Below, one piece after another: positions 53,180 to 62,720 of a DNA stretch of 64,000 nucleotides. A program made the position numbers and the translations under genes. Location: positions 744,001 to 808,000 of the forward strand of contig NZ_CBDDGH010000001.1 of NCBI RefSeq assembly GCF_965227725.1, read 5' to 3'. Origin of the DNA: Shimia sp965227725. GTDB lineage: Bacteria; Pseudomonadota; Alphaproteobacteria; Rhodobacterales; Rhodobacteraceae. Numbering within the stretch: position 1 is the first letter of the stretch; every line of letters begins with the position of its first letter. The notes under the pieces were generated by a model. The model did not search any database, was not told the DNA's origin, and saw only the letters and a program-made list of their open reading frames with translations.

Positions 53180-54256
53180 TTAATGCGGGAAGGGCCACAA
53201 CCTCAGCTTCTCCTTGGCCACGCGCCAGAGCTGCGCCAGACCATGGGGTTCTGCGATCAGGAAGACGATGATCAGCGCCCCCACGATCAGGAATTCGAGG
53301 TGTGCGGCGATATCGGTTGGCCAGCCAAGGCCTCCCACCAGCACGTTTTTCAGCAGGACCGGCATCAGAACCAGGAAGGCTGCGCCGGCAAAGGAGCCAA
53401 AGATCGAGCCCAGACCGCCAATGATGATCATGAAGAGCACCAGGAAGGACTGGTTGATGCCAAAGGCTTCGCCCACTTCCACCGCGCCCAGATAGACCGA
53501 GAAAAACAGCGCGCCCGCAACACCGATGAAGAAGGAGCTGACAGCAAAAGCAGAGAGCTTGGCCTTCAGCGGGTTCACACCGATGATTTCAGCGGCGATG
53601 TCCATGTCGCGGATCGCCATCCATTTGCGCCCCTGCATGCCGCGTGTCAGGTTGCGCGCCACAATCGCCAGCAACGTGAGGATCACGAGGCAGAAGAGAT
53701 AAGGCGCCCATGCGGTGGTGTTTGGGCCGGTCACGGCGATGCCAAACACGGTGCGCTCCGGTGCGGAGATCTGGCCGGAGGCGGAGTAGTTGTAAAACCA
53801 CGGCACCCGGTTGAAGAGCCACACCAAGAAGAACTGTGCCGCCAGTGTGGCCACCGCCAGATAGAAGCCTTTGATGCGCAGTGATGGCAGACCAAAGAGC
53901 ACCCCGACCAGCGCGGTCACGCCACCCGCCAGAAGCACGTGGATGAAGATGTTGATCTCCGGGAAAGAGGTCATGAGCTTGTAGCAGGCATAGGCCCCCA
54001 CCGCCATGAAGCCCCCGGTGCCCAGGCTGACCTGCCCGCAGTACCCCACGAGGATGTTCAGACCAATCGCCGCGATCGCATAGATCAGGAACGGCAGGAA
54101 GATCGCGTTGACCCAGTAGTCATTGATCAGGAACGGCACCGCGCAGAAGGCAAAGAGCATCACCGCATAGTACCGATAGCGATCAAAGCGGATCGGGAAG
54201 GTTTGGTTGTCGTCGGCGTAGTTCGTTTTGAAGTCGCCCGCTTCACGATAGAACAT
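53180..54256 (-). CDS. livM: Branched-chain-type ABC transporter permease (LivM-like)
   Basis: A 358-residue inner-membrane permease with about nine hydrophobic segments. Typical LivM blocks are 'AIAAIGLNILVGYCGQVSLG', 'GFMAVGAYACYKLM', 'GFYLAVATLAAQFFLVWLFN' and 'GGLGSIFGSFAGAAFLVLMP'. The ATG at 54256 shares its A with the upstream gene's stop (TGATG), so the two are translationally coupled. Confidence 0.92.
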   Translation of the reverse strand: MFYREAGDFKTNYADDNQTFPIRFDRYRYYAVMLFAFCAVPFLINDYWVNAIFLPFLIYAIAAIGLNILVGYCGQVSLGTGGFMAVGAYACYKLMTSFPEINIFIHVLLAGGVTALVGVLFGLPSLRIKGFYLAVATLAAQFFLVWLFNRVPWFYNYSASGQISAPERTVFGIAVTGPNTTAWAPYLFCLVILTLLAIVARNLTRGMQGRKWMAIRDMDIAAEIIGVNPLKAKLSAFAVSSFFIGVAGALFFSVYLGAVEVGEAFGINQSFLVLFMIIIGGLGSIFGSFAGAAFLVLMPVLLKNVLVGGLGWPTDIAAHLEFLIVGALIIVFLIAEPHGLAQLWRVAKEKLRLWPFPH

Positions 54257-54513
54257 CAGCTGTTCTCCTCGTTATATTCTCTTTCAAGATGGGACCGGTC
54301 CGCCCGGTTCCCCTTTTTCGCATAGCCCGTGGCCTCTGAGTGCCGCACAAGCTTGAGGTAACACCACACTCCCAGCGCTCCCCCTGTCGCCGCGAGGACC
54401 GCGGCGGTGGTCATTTGCCCCGCATCAGCCGGGTCCGCCGTGATGGCGAGGTAGCCGAAGGCCCAGAAACCGGACCAGGCGATGACGTTCAGGATGGCTA
54501 GAAGTTTTGGCAT
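54256..54513 (-). CDS. Small two-segment membrane protein of unknown function
   Basis: An 85-residue protein with two hydrophobic segments: about 5-25 ('LAILNVIAWSGFWAFGYLAI') and 35-55 ('TTAAVLAATGGALGVWCYLK'), then a charged tail ('GYAKKGNRADRSHLEREYNE'). It lies between livH and livM, with TGATG coupling to livM, and so is part of the transporter operon. Standard LIV systems lack such a subunit; it could be an accessory or stabilising protein. No family recognised. Confidence 0.75.
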   Translation of the reverse strand: MPKLLAILNVIAWSGFWAFGYLAITADPADAGQMTTAAVLAATGGALGVWCYLKLVRHSEATGYAKKGNRADRSHLEREYNEENS

Positions 54514-54533
54514 ATCCTGTGAGACCTTTCGTT

Positions 54534-55538
54534 TCAGACCCTCTCGATGATTTTTTCCCCAAACAGGCCCTGCGGCCGGAAGACGAGGAAGACGAGTGCC
54601 AGCACATAGGCGAACCAGTTTTCGGTTGCGCCGCCGACCAGCGGGCCGATGGTGAATTCAAAGAGCTTTTCACCGACACCGATGATCAGGCCACCGACAA
54701 TGGCGCCGGGGATCGAGGTGAAGCCGCCCAGCATCAGCACCGGCAGCGCCTTGAGTGCGATCAGCGAGAGCGAGAACTGCACACCGGATTTGGCACCCCA
54801 CATGATGCCCGCCACCAGCGCGACAAAGCCTGCCACGGACCAGACCATGACCCAGATGAAGTTGAGCGAGATGCCCACCGAAAGCGCCGCTTGGTGATCG
54901 TCGGCCACAGCGCGCATGGCGCGGCCCTGTTTGGTGTACTGAGAGAACAGCACCAGTGCGATCACGAGAATAGTGGCGATCACCGTGGCAACCAGATCGA
55001 GCTGATCCAGGAAGAAGCCGTAGAAGTTCTCGTTGCCCATGCCGAGCCACTGGGTGTTTTCCTCAATCCAGAAGCTGCCGCCCTGAGGCAGACCCACATC
55101 CAGCGTCTTGATGTCAGAGCCCCACATCAGGTCGCCAAAACCTTCGAGGAAATAGGCGAGACCAATGGTGGCCATGAACAGGATGATCGGTTCCTGATTG
55201 ACCAGATGGCGGAACACAAATTTCTGCACCGCCCAGGCGAGGAACACCATGACACCCATGGTCAGAAGGATCGCCAGGATCGCGGGCACGTGCCAGCCAA
55301 AGTGGTGGATTTCCGTGCCGAGTGCCGCGTTGATCAGATGCGCAAAAGGCACCTGCCCTTTCATGATCCCCACCAGGGTCGCCGCAGAGAACAGCGCCAT
55401 CACACCCTGAGCGTAGTTGAAGATGCCGGAGGCTTTGTAGATCAGAACGAAGCCCAGCGCGACGAGCGCATAAAGCACCCCTGCCATCAGGCCGTTAAGC
55501 ACAACCTCGGTGCCGTAGAGAAGACTTTCAGGCATCAC
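54534..55538 (-). CDS. livH: Branched-chain-type ABC transporter permease (LivH-like)
   Basis: A 334-residue permease with about eight hydrophobic segments. LivH blocks are 'VVLNGLMAGVLYALVALGFV', 'LIYKASGIFNYAQGVMALFS' (the conserved loop of the family), 'GRAMRAVADDHQAALSVGI' (a coupling helix region) and 'IPGAIVGGLIIGVGEKLFE'. It forms the membrane pore with LivM. Followed by the small membrane protein and livM. Confidence 0.92.
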   Translation of the reverse strand: MMPESLLYGTEVVLNGLMAGVLYALVALGFVLIYKASGIFNYAQGVMALFSAATLVGIMKGQVPFAHLINAALGTEIHHFGWHVPAILAILLTMGVMVFLAWAVQKFVFRHLVNQEPIILFMATIGLAYFLEGFGDLMWGSDIKTLDVGLPQGGSFWIEENTQWLGMGNENFYGFFLDQLDLVATVIATILVIALVLFSQYTKQGRAMRAVADDHQAALSVGISLNFIWVMVWSVAGFVALVAGIMWGAKSGVQFSLSLIALKALPVLMLGGFTSIPGAIVGGLIIGVGEKLFEFTIGPLVGGATENWFAYVLALVFLVFRPQGLFGEKIIERV

Positions 55539-55576
55539 AAACGCCTCCGAATTTTTCTTTGAAGTCAGGGATTTGC

Positions 55577-56398
55577 TTAGTCATGAGCCACCCCCAGATA
55601 GGCGTCGATCACATCCTGGTTGTTGCGCACCTCATCTGGTGTGCCGTCCCCGATCTTCTTGCCGTAATCCATCACCACCACGCGGTCAGAGAGATCCATA
55701 ACCACGCCCATATCGTGCTCGATCAGCGCGATGGTGGTGCCAAATTCATCATTCATATCAAGGACAAAGCGGGACATGTCCTCTTTCTCCTCGACGTTCA
55801 TCCCGGCCATGGGCTCGTCCAGAAGCAGGATAGACGGTTCCGCCGCCAGTGCGCGCGCAAGCTCGACCCGCTTTTTCAGACCGTAAGGCAGGCGCCCCAC
55901 CGGTGTCTTGCGGATGTGCTGGATTTCAAGGAAGTCGATGATCCGCTCCACAAAGGCGCGGTTTTCCACCTCTTCCTGTTCGGCTTTGCCTTTCCAGAGC
56001 GCCTGCTGGATCAGATTGGCGTTCATCTGGCGCAGACGGCCGGTCATCACGTTATCAAGCACGGACATGCCCTCAAACAGCGCGATGTTCTGGAAGGTGC
56101 GGGCGATGCCCTGTTGCGCCACCTGATAAGGTTTCATCGGCGGGCGCTTGGCGCCTTTGTACCAGACCTCGCCTTCCTGCGGCACATAGAAGCCGGAAAT
56201 CACGTTCAACATTGAGGATTTGCCCGCGCCGTTGGGACCGATGATCGCGCGGATCTCGCCTTCGCGGATGTCAAAGCTGATGTCGGTGATCGCCTTCACC
56301 CCGCCAAAGCGCAGAGTGATGTTTTTCATTTCCATCACCACACCGCCAATGGTGCGGCCGTCGTCGGTGACGAAGCTGTCGTTGCTCATATCGTTCAT
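55577..56398 (-). CDS. livG: Branched-chain-type ABC transporter ATP-binding protein (LivG-like)
   Basis: A 273-residue ABC ATPase. Walker A is 'IIGPNGAGKSSMLNVISGFY', the Q-loop region 'IARTFQNIALFEGMSVLDNV' is typical of LivG, the signature is the degenerate 'LPYGLKKRVELARALA', and Walker B is 'SILLLDEPMAGMNVEEKEDM'. The start at 56398 overlaps the end of the acyl-CoA ligase gene (ATGA). Pairs with LivF. Confidence 0.92.
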   Translation of the reverse strand: MNDMSNDSFVTDDGRTIGGVVMEMKNITLRFGGVKAITDISFDIREGEIRAIIGPNGAGKSSMLNVISGFYVPQEGEVWYKGAKRPPMKPYQVAQQGIARTFQNIALFEGMSVLDNVMTGRLRQMNANLIQQALWKGKAEQEEVENRAFVERIIDFLEIQHIRKTPVGRLPYGLKKRVELARALAAEPSILLLDEPMAGMNVEEKEDMSRFVLDMNDEFGTTIALIEHDMGVVMDLSDRVVVMDYGKKIGDGTPDEVRNNQDVIDAYLGVAHD

Positions 56399-58365
56399 TC
56401 TGCTGCCACCTTGCTGGCCACGGGCACCACTGCGGCGTCGCGCAATTCAAGCGTGGCGCGGATGCTGCCTTTGCGGCCGTCTTCATAGGTCACTTCGGTT
56501 TCGGTTGAGACCGAGCTGGCGCCGCCATAGAGCGCATCCACCAGATCCTTGAATTTGTCGGCCACAACCGCACGGCGCACTTTGCGGGTGCGGGTCATTT
56601 CGCCGTCGTCCGCATCCAGTTCCTTGTGCAGGATGAGGAAGCGGTGGATCTGACAGCCGGCCAGCATCGGGTCATCGGCCACGGATTTGTTGACCGTTTC
56701 CACATGGCCCTGAATGGACTCAAGCACCTTCGGATGCCCCGCGAGCTCCTGATAGGAGGCATAAGGCACGTTGTTGCGCTCTGCCCAGTTGCCCACCGCC
56801 GTCAGGTCGATGTTGATGAAGGCCACGCAGCGATCCTTGCCGCTTCCAAACAGCACAGCCTCCAGAATGTCGGGATAGAACTTCAGTTTGTTCTCGACAT
56901 ATTTGGGCGCGAACATGGAGCCATCGGCCATTTTGCCCACGTCTTTGGCGCGGTCGATGATGCGCAGGTGGCCGGTGTCTTTTTCAAAGAAGCCAGCATC
57001 ACCGGTTGCCACCCAGCCTTCCGCGTCCTTGGTGGAGGCGGTGCTTTCTGGGTTGTTGTAGTATTCCACAAACACACCGGGGCTCCGGTAGTGGATTTCG
57101 CCGGTGTCGTCGATTTTGATTTCCACGTCCGGGCTTGGCACACCCACGGTGTCCGCGCGCACCTGACCGTCCGGTTGGGCGGTGATAAAGACGGTGGCTT
57201 CGGTCTGGCCGTAAAGCTGTTTCAGGTTGATGCCGAGGGAGCGGTAGAACTCAAAAATCTCCGGACCAATCGCTTCGCCCGCAGTGTAGCCGACGCGCAC
57301 GCGGCCAAAGCCGAGCGTGTCTTTCAGCGGGCCGTAGATCAGCATATCGCCCAGTTTGTATTTCAGACGGTCCATGAAGGGGACGGGGTTGCCGTCCAGA
57401 ATATCGCCGCCCACTTTTTTGGCGTGTTCCATGAAGTTGTGGAACATGCGGCGTTTGAGGGAGCCTGCGTCTTCCATACGGATCATGACGTTGGTGAGCT
57501 GGGTCTCAAACACGCGCGGCGGGGCGAAGTAGTAGGTTGGCCCGATTTCGCGCAGGTCGGTCATCATCGTGTCGGCGGATTCCGGGCAGTTCACGCAGAA
57601 GCCTGTCCAATACGCCTGACCAATGGAGAAGATGAAATCCCCGACCCATGCCATCGGCAGATAGGCGAGGATCTCTTCGCCCGCTGTGAGCTTGTCAAAC
57701 TCGGAAGAGTTCTTCGCGCTCTCGATCACGTTGCGGTTGGAAAGCACCACGCCTTTGGGTTTGCCGGTGGTGCCTGAGGTGTAGAGCATCACGCAGGTGC
57801 TGTCGTAGGTCAGTTTGCCCCGGCGTGCCTCAAGATCGGTGATCCATTCATCCCGCGCCGCAAGGCCCTGTGCCTGAATGTGGCTGAACTCATGCAGCTG
57901 GTGGTGATCATACTTCCGCAGCCCGCGCGGATCGACGTAGATCATATGTTCGAACTGATGCAGGCTGTCCTGAATGTCGATGATCTTGTCGACCTGTTCC
58001 TGGTCTTCGACGATGGCGTATTTGGCGCCGCAGTGACCGAGGATATATTCCATCTCCTCTGCCGCGCTGTCCTGATACACAGGCACCGGCACCGCGCCCA
58101 CGGATTGGGCGGCAACCATCGACCAGTAAAAATAGGGGCGGTTGCGTCCGATGATGGCGACAAAATCGCCCTCCGACACGCCCAGATTGATCAGGCCGAG
58201 CGCGAGCGCTTCGATTTCTTCTGCTGTCTTTGCCCAAGTCCAGGTCTGCCAGATCCCAAACTCTTTCTCCCGGTATGCGTCTTTATCCGCAAATTGGGTG
58301 GCGTTCCGCTGCAACAGCGCCGGAATGGACGCGAGTCCGCCGGTCGCCTGTGACGACTGTGCCAA
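56395..58365 (-). CDS. Long-chain acyl-CoA synthetase-type AMP-dependent ligase
   Basis: A 656-residue adenylate-forming enzyme. The ATP loop is 'MLYTSGTTGKPKGVVLSNRN' (about 200), followed by 'LAYLPMAWVGDFIFSIGQAY', the A5 motif 'QLYGQTEATVFI', the A7 motif 'VATGDAGFFEKDTGHLRIID' and the A8 'RAKDVGKMADGSMFAP'. This layout is that of long-chain or bubblegum-type acyl-CoA synthetases, but length of the natural substrate cannot be read from sequence. First gene of the liv-type operon and coupled to livG by ATGA, so the enzyme likely traps the imported acid as CoA ester at the membrane. Confidence 0.9.
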   Translation of the reverse strand: MAQSSQATGGLASIPALLQRNATQFADKDAYREKEFGIWQTWTWAKTAEEIEALALGLINLGVSEGDFVAIIGRNRPYFYWSMVAAQSVGAVPVPVYQDSAAEEMEYILGHCGAKYAIVEDQEQVDKIIDIQDSLHQFEHMIYVDPRGLRKYDHHQLHEFSHIQAQGLAARDEWITDLEARRGKLTYDSTCVMLYTSGTTGKPKGVVLSNRNVIESAKNSSEFDKLTAGEEILAYLPMAWVGDFIFSIGQAYWTGFCVNCPESADTMMTDLREIGPTYYFAPPRVFETQLTNVMIRMEDAGSLKRRMFHNFMEHAKKVGGDILDGNPVPFMDRLKYKLGDMLIYGPLKDTLGFGRVRVGYTAGEAIGPEIFEFYRSLGINLKQLYGQTEATVFITAQPDGQVRADTVGVPSPDVEIKIDDTGEIHYRSPGVFVEYYNNPESTASTKDAEGWVATGDAGFFEKDTGHLRIIDRAKDVGKMADGSMFAPKYVENKLKFYPDILEAVLFGSGKDRCVAFINIDLTAVGNWAERNNVPYASYQELAGHPKVLESIQGHVETVNKSVADDPMLAGCQIHRFLILHKELDADDGEMTRTRKVRRAVVADKFKDLVDALYGGASSVSTETEVTYEDGRKGSIRATLELRDAAVVPVASKVAAE

Positions 58366-58573
58366 ATTTCTTTCCTCCCTAAAGCTCGCCCTATTGGTGT
58401 TTTGAGCAAGCCAAAACCGTCGAAACGATTCCTCCCCTCACAGTGGGGCTCAGAACAGGCTGCGGGTCAACTTTTTCCTTAACATTTCCTAAACCTTACG
58501 AATTGTAACAGCGCGCATTTCGGACTTTCGCTGACCCCGAAACCGGTGTTAGCGATAAGAAAAGGAGAGCTGC

Positions 58574-60487
58574 ATGGCGCATGTGAAAGGGGAAACGCAG
58601 GCGATGACCGTCGCCGGGCTGAACCTGATCAAACAGGCTCTGTCGATCTATGACAGCGAGCTGAAACTGGTTGTGGCCAATGCGCGCTTTCGCGAGATGT
58701 TCTCTATTCCCAAAGGCTTGATGCAACCCGGGGCGACCTTTGCGGACACCATCGCCTTTCTGATAGAGAATGGCGAATACGGCCCCATTGCGGAGGCTGA
58801 GAAGGCGGCGTTCATTCAGGACCGTGTGGAGCGGGCGCTGGCGTTTGAGCCGCATTACTTTGAACGCAAGCGCGCGGACGGGCGCTGGATCAGCGTCGAA
58901 GGCTCACCTCTGCCGCAGGGCGGCTGGGTCGCGGTTTACACCGATATCACCTCCACCAAACGGCAGGAGGCGCTGCTGCGCGCACGCTCTGAGGAGCTGT
59001 CAGATCAAGTGCTGCAATATGCCGAGGAGCTGTCTGCCACCAACCGGGAGATGGAAAGCACGGTCAACACGCTGGAGGAGGTCAAACGCCAGCTGACCGA
59101 GAGCGAGGCGCGGATGCGGCTGACGGCGGAGATGATGCCAGCCCATATCGCCCATGTGGGGCCGGACTGGATCTATACCTATTCCAACCGCCGCCTCAGC
59201 GCGGTGATCCCCGGACGCCCCTCAGATATTGTGGGCATGCGGGCCGAAGAGGCGCTTGGCGAGAGTGCCTTTCGCGCGATCCGTCCTCATCTTGAGGCGG
59301 CCTTTCGCGGCAAGGCCTCGGTGTTTGAGTTCAACGAACATCCGAGCACGCGGCGGATCCGCGTGGCCTTTACGCCGGATGATAGCGAGGGCGCGGCGCG
59401 CGGGGTCTATGTGCTGTCGATGGACATCACCGAGGAAACCCAGACCCGCGTTGCCCTGCAACAGACCCGCCGCCGTGAAATCGCGGCGCAGATGACAAGT
59501 GGCTTGGCGCATGATTTCTCCAACCTGTTGACCATCATTCTTGGCACCCAGCGCAAGCTGCAGAAGATGGGCCTGCCGGAAGAGGCGCAATCGCTGATTG
59601 AAGCCACCCTGGGCGCGGCGCGGCGCGGGGGCACGCTTCTGGACAATCTGGCCAATGTCACCGGCCCGCGTGTGCCCAAGCTGGCGGCCACGGATATGGC
59701 GGGCTTCCTGTCTGATCTGGAGACGCTGGCGCGCCCGACGGTCGACAAGAAGGTGGCGCTGATCATCGAAAACAACATTCCTGACGGCGCGCTGATGGTC
59801 GATCCGGCGATGTTGCAGGATTCTCTGGTGAACCTTCTGCTGAACGCCGCCCATGCCTGTGGCGCCGGGGGGACAATCCTCTTGATTGCGGAGCTGGTGC
59901 AGAACACCTGGGTGCAATTCACGGTGCGCGACACCGGGCCGGGCTTTTCTGACGAGGCGCTCAGCCGGGCGTTGGATCCGTTCTTCACCACCAAGGGCGC
60001 GGATGGATCGGGCCTTGGGCTGGCGATGGTCTATGACATGACCAAGCTGGTGGGGGGCGACATCAAGATCGGCAATGCGGTGAACGGCGGGCAGGTGATC
60101 CTGCGGCTGCCGTTGCGCCGGGCGGTGCAGGATGCCACGCCCGGGCTGGCACTGCTGGTGGAGGACAACCCCGATCTGCGCGGTCTGATACGCGACATGC
60201 TGACCGATATGAAACACACGGTGATCGAGGCCGCCAGCGTGGATGAGGCGCGGGTGCTGCTGGATCAGGTGCCCGAGATCAAGCTGGTGCTTTCTGATAT
60301 TTCCTTAGAAGGCGAGGCCACCGGTGTGGATCTGATCCGCGAGGTCGGGCGGGAGCGTGTGCCAACTTACCTTATGACCAGCTTGCCCCAGAGCCACACG
60401 CTCTATATCGAAGGGGCGGCGCGGGCGCCGGTGCTGCCCAAACCCTTTACGGCCAAACAGTTAGACCAATTTTTGCACCCGAAGTGA
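58574..60487 (+). CDS. PAS-containing hybrid sensor histidine kinase
   Basis: A 637-residue cytoplasmic kinase without membrane segments. Two PAS-like domains (about 15-125, with 'ALSIYDSELKLVVANARFRE'; and about 180-295) are joined by a coiled coil (about 130-180). The dimerisation helix carries 'SGLAHDFSNLLTIILGTQRK' with phospho-acceptor His at about 312. The ATPase has 'DSLVNLLLNAAHACGAGG' and 'VRDTGPGFSDEALSRALDPF', then 'TKGADGSGLGLAMVYDMTKL'. A C-terminal receiver domain (about 520-635) has its Asp in 'KLVLSDISLEGE' (about 575). Divergent from the ligase–liv operon and followed by a response regulator ten bases on; both are likely to control that cluster. Confidence 0.92.
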   Translation: MAHVKGETQAMTVAGLNLIKQALSIYDSELKLVVANARFREMFSIPKGLMQPGATFADTIAFLIENGEYGPIAEAEKAAFIQDRVERALAFEPHYFERKRADGRWISVEGSPLPQGGWVAVYTDITSTKRQEALLRARSEELSDQVLQYAEELSATNREMESTVNTLEEVKRQLTESEARMRLTAEMMPAHIAHVGPDWIYTYSNRRLSAVIPGRPSDIVGMRAEEALGESAFRAIRPHLEAAFRGKASVFEFNEHPSTRRIRVAFTPDDSEGAARGVYVLSMDITEETQTRVALQQTRRREIAAQMTSGLAHDFSNLLTIILGTQRKLQKMGLPEEAQSLIEATLGAARRGGTLLDNLANVTGPRVPKLAATDMAGFLSDLETLARPTVDKKVALIIENNIPDGALMVDPAMLQDSLVNLLLNAAHACGAGGTILLIAELVQNTWVQFTVRDTGPGFSDEALSRALDPFFTTKGADGSGLGLAMVYDMTKLVGGDIKIGNAVNGGQVILRLPLRRAVQDATPGLALLVEDNPDLRGLIRDMLTDMKHTVIEAASVDEARVLLDQVPEIKLVLSDISLEGEATGVDLIREVGRERVPTYLMTSLPQSHTLYIEGAARAPVLPKPFTAKQLDQFLHPK

Positions 60488-60497
60488 GACCCTGTTT

Positions 60498-61205
60498 ATG
60501 ACTGCTCCGCTTGTCACCATTCTGGACGATGAACCGGATATCCGCATGATCCTTGCGGATGCGCTGGAGGATGCGGGCTTTCGCACCATGGCGTTTTCGC
60601 GGGCCACCGAATTTGAAGCTGCTCTGAAATCCACCACGCCGGATGTCTGCCTTGTGGATCTGGGCTTGCCAGACAAAGACGGGCTGACGCTGGTGCATCG
60701 GCTGGCGCTGGAGGTCGGCGCGGCGGTGATCATCATTTCCGGGCGCGCGCAGGTGCAGGACCGGATCACCGGGCTGGAACTGGGGGCGGATGATTACATC
60801 ATCAAACCTTTTGACCCGACCGAAGTGGTGGCGCGCGTGCGCGCACGGCTGCGCAAAGACCGTGCGGCTGCGCCGGTGGCGGTGGCCAATACCGCCGAGT
60901 TCAACGGCTGGACCGCCTATTTTGACCGCTATGTGCTGGAAGATGAGACCGGCGCGGAGACAACATTCAGCCATGCGGAAGGCGAGGTGCTGCGGCTGTT
61001 TCTGGACAGCCCCAAGCGGCTGATCAGCCGGGCGCAGATGCAGGAGACTTTGGGCGGCGCGGCGGGCGAGAGCTTTGACCGGGCCATGGATGTGCGGATT
61101 TCGCGCCTGCGCACCAAATTGCAGGAAGACCCCAAAAACCCGCGCCTTATCAAAACGATCTACGGTGCGGGGTATATTTTCCTTGGGGATGTGAGCTGGC
61201 GCTGA
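60498..61205 (+). CDS. OmpR/PhoB-type response regulator
   Basis: A 235-residue regulator. The receiver domain (about 1-120) has the acidic pair in 'TILDDEPDIRM', phospho-acceptor Asp 54 in 'VCLVDLGLPDKDGLTLVHRL' and the conserved Lys in 'DYIIKPFDPTEVVARVRARL'. The DNA-binding winged helix (about 140-235) has 'FSHAEGEVLRLFLDSPKRLI', 'SRAQMQETLGG', 'RAMDVRISRLRTKLQED' and 'LIKTIYGAGYIFLGDV'. It follows the hybrid kinase by ten bases and is its presumed partner. Targets are likely the divergent ligase–liv operon and the binding-protein gene downstream. Confidence 0.93.
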   Translation: MTAPLVTILDDEPDIRMILADALEDAGFRTMAFSRATEFEAALKSTTPDVCLVDLGLPDKDGLTLVHRLALEVGAAVIIISGRAQVQDRITGLELGADDYIIKPFDPTEVVARVRARLRKDRAAAPVAVANTAEFNGWTAYFDRYVLEDETGAETTFSHAEGEVLRLFLDSPKRLISRAQMQETLGGAAGESFDRAMDVRISRLRTKLQEDPKNPRLIKTIYGAGYIFLGDVSWR

Positions 61206-61233
61206 TGCTGCTCATGTAGGATCTCTGCACACG

Positions 61234-61256
61234 ATCTACACTATATGTAGATTTTA
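61234..61256 (+). terminator. Hairpin after the response regulator gene
   Basis: Seven-base arms ATCTACA/TGTAGAT around CTATA, followed by TTTT. It lies 29 bases after the stop codon. The dyad could also be an operator. Confidence 0.6.
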
Positions 61257-61512
61257 CACCCAAAATAGCGTAGACTGATATCAGGCGGCAACCAGAGGCC
61301 GCAAAATGCGGGCTGCTCTGCAGAATGGGGCAGACAGCGCGCGCACAGGCGGGCTGGGAAGCCACCAACGGGACAGCCGCGGCACGCTGGGCGCGGCAGC
61401 ACCTCGGGGACAGATACAACAAAAGGTCACTCCCGCCTTCCCCGCAGACCAGACCATCGGCTGCGGGGAATTTTTATGCGCCTCCCAAGCCGACCGTCCT
61501 TTCGCTTTCACC
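61257..61512. other. Gap between two convergent terminators
   Basis: About 255 bases with no gene. Open frames here are short and show no coding pattern. Confidence 0.5.
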
Positions 61513-61545
61513 AAAAGAAAAGGCGCGCCCGATGACGCGCCTTCC
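61513..61545 (-). terminator. Terminator of the second binding-protein gene
   Basis: Stem AAGGCGCG/CGCGCCTT around an eight-base loop; the minus strand continues with TTTTCTTTTGG. It lies 22 bases after the stop at 61566. Confidence 0.8.
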
Positions 61546-61565
61546 TAAGTCTATGTGCTTTAGGC

Positions 61566-62720
61566 TTATTTCACCGCGAGGGTTTTCCAGCCGCCGTTTT
61601 CCACAACGGACACCACAACCACATCCGCGCCGCGGTGGTCGTCCGGGCCGTAGGTGATCTGCACATCGGTCAGCTCATCGGCGTAGTCCAGAGACTCCAT
61701 GGCCGCGAGGAAGCTTTCATGGGTGAGATCGGCACCGGCGGCTTCGAGCGCGCGCACCACAGTGTCTGCGGCGGAGTAGCCAAGCATGGCAAAGCCCGAG
61801 GCGGGCTGGTCAAACTTGGCTTTGTAATCCGCGATGAATTTGGCTGGCACCGGATCGGCCGCGCGCTCATACAGATCACGCCAGCCCGCAGCGGCATAAA
61901 GCCCGTCGGTCACGCCGCCCGGCACCTGTGCCACCGGCTCCAGAAAACCTGCGGAGGTGTTGAGGAATTTCACATCGGTCCAACCGAGCTTTTTGGCGGT
62001 GCCCACCACGGTGATGCCCTGACGCACGCCCAGCGCCATGGTGACGATGTCACATTCTGCCGCTTTCAGCTTGGTCAGCGAGCCGACAAAATCAAGCTCA
62101 TCCGGCTTGTGGGTGGTTTCCCCCGCCATGGTGAGACCCAGCGTTTCGGCCACATCGGCGGTGGATTCCGCGATCTCTTTGCCGAAGTCAGACGGAATAT
62201 ACATGGAGCAGACTTCTTTGGCGCCAAACTCCTCCGCCAGATAGGTCACGCCCACCTGCACCTGATCGTAATAGCTTGAGAAAGCGATGAATTTATTGTC
62301 GATCGGATCCTGTAGCATTTGGCGTGCGGCCGAGAGCGGGCCGATGTTGGGAATGCCTTTGGGGTCCAGCAGTTTGAAACCTGCGGTGTTCATCGGCGTG
62401 CCAAGGCTGAGCAGCATGGCAAAGACCTTGTCGCGGTTGAGCAGCTTGTTGTAGCCCTGCATCGCGCGCGGGATCTGGTAGCCGTTGTCCTCCACAACAA
62501 ACCGGATCTGACGCCCGTGCACGCCACCGGCGCTGTTGGCTTCTTCAAAGCGCATGTTGGCGCCGTTCACCGCCGGAACACCCACGGCGGCAAAAATGCC
62601 GCTGAGGTCATTGACCGAGCCGATCACCACTTCGCTGTCGCTCACGCCCTGCGTGTCCGCAGCGACCTGAGACGCCAGCGCCGCCGCGCCAACCGCCAGT
62701 GCAGTCGTCAGATGTTTCAT
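61566..62720 (-). CDS. Second LIV-type ABC transporter substrate-binding protein
   Basis: A 384-residue periplasmic binding protein. Signal peptide MKHLTTALAVGAAALASQVA (cleavage near 21). LIV-fold motifs are 'EVVIGSVNDLSGIFAAVGVP', 'GGVHGRQIRFVVEDNGYQIP', 'GAKEVCSMYIPSDFGKEIAE' and 'FLNTSAGFLEPVAQVPGGVT'. It differs from the first binding protein of the cluster and is closer to the amide/short-carboxylate or aromatic-acid group, though specificity is uncertain. It lies in a unit with a third ligase upstream, and may share the LivFGHM permease. Confidence 0.9.
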   Translation of the reverse strand: MKHLTTALAVGAAALASQVAADTQGVSDSEVVIGSVNDLSGIFAAVGVPAVNGANMRFEEANSAGGVHGRQIRFVVEDNGYQIPRAMQGYNKLLNRDKVFAMLLSLGTPMNTAGFKLLDPKGIPNIGPLSAARQMLQDPIDNKFIAFSSYYDQVQVGVTYLAEEFGAKEVCSMYIPSDFGKEIAESTADVAETLGLTMAGETTHKPDELDFVGSLTKLKAAECDIVTMALGVRQGITVVGTAKKLGWTDVKFLNTSAGFLEPVAQVPGGVTDGLYAAAGWRDLYERAADPVPAKFIADYKAKFDQPASGFAMLGYSAADTVVRALEAAGADLTHESFLAAMESLDYADELTDVQITYGPDDHRGADVVVVSVVENGGWKTLAVK

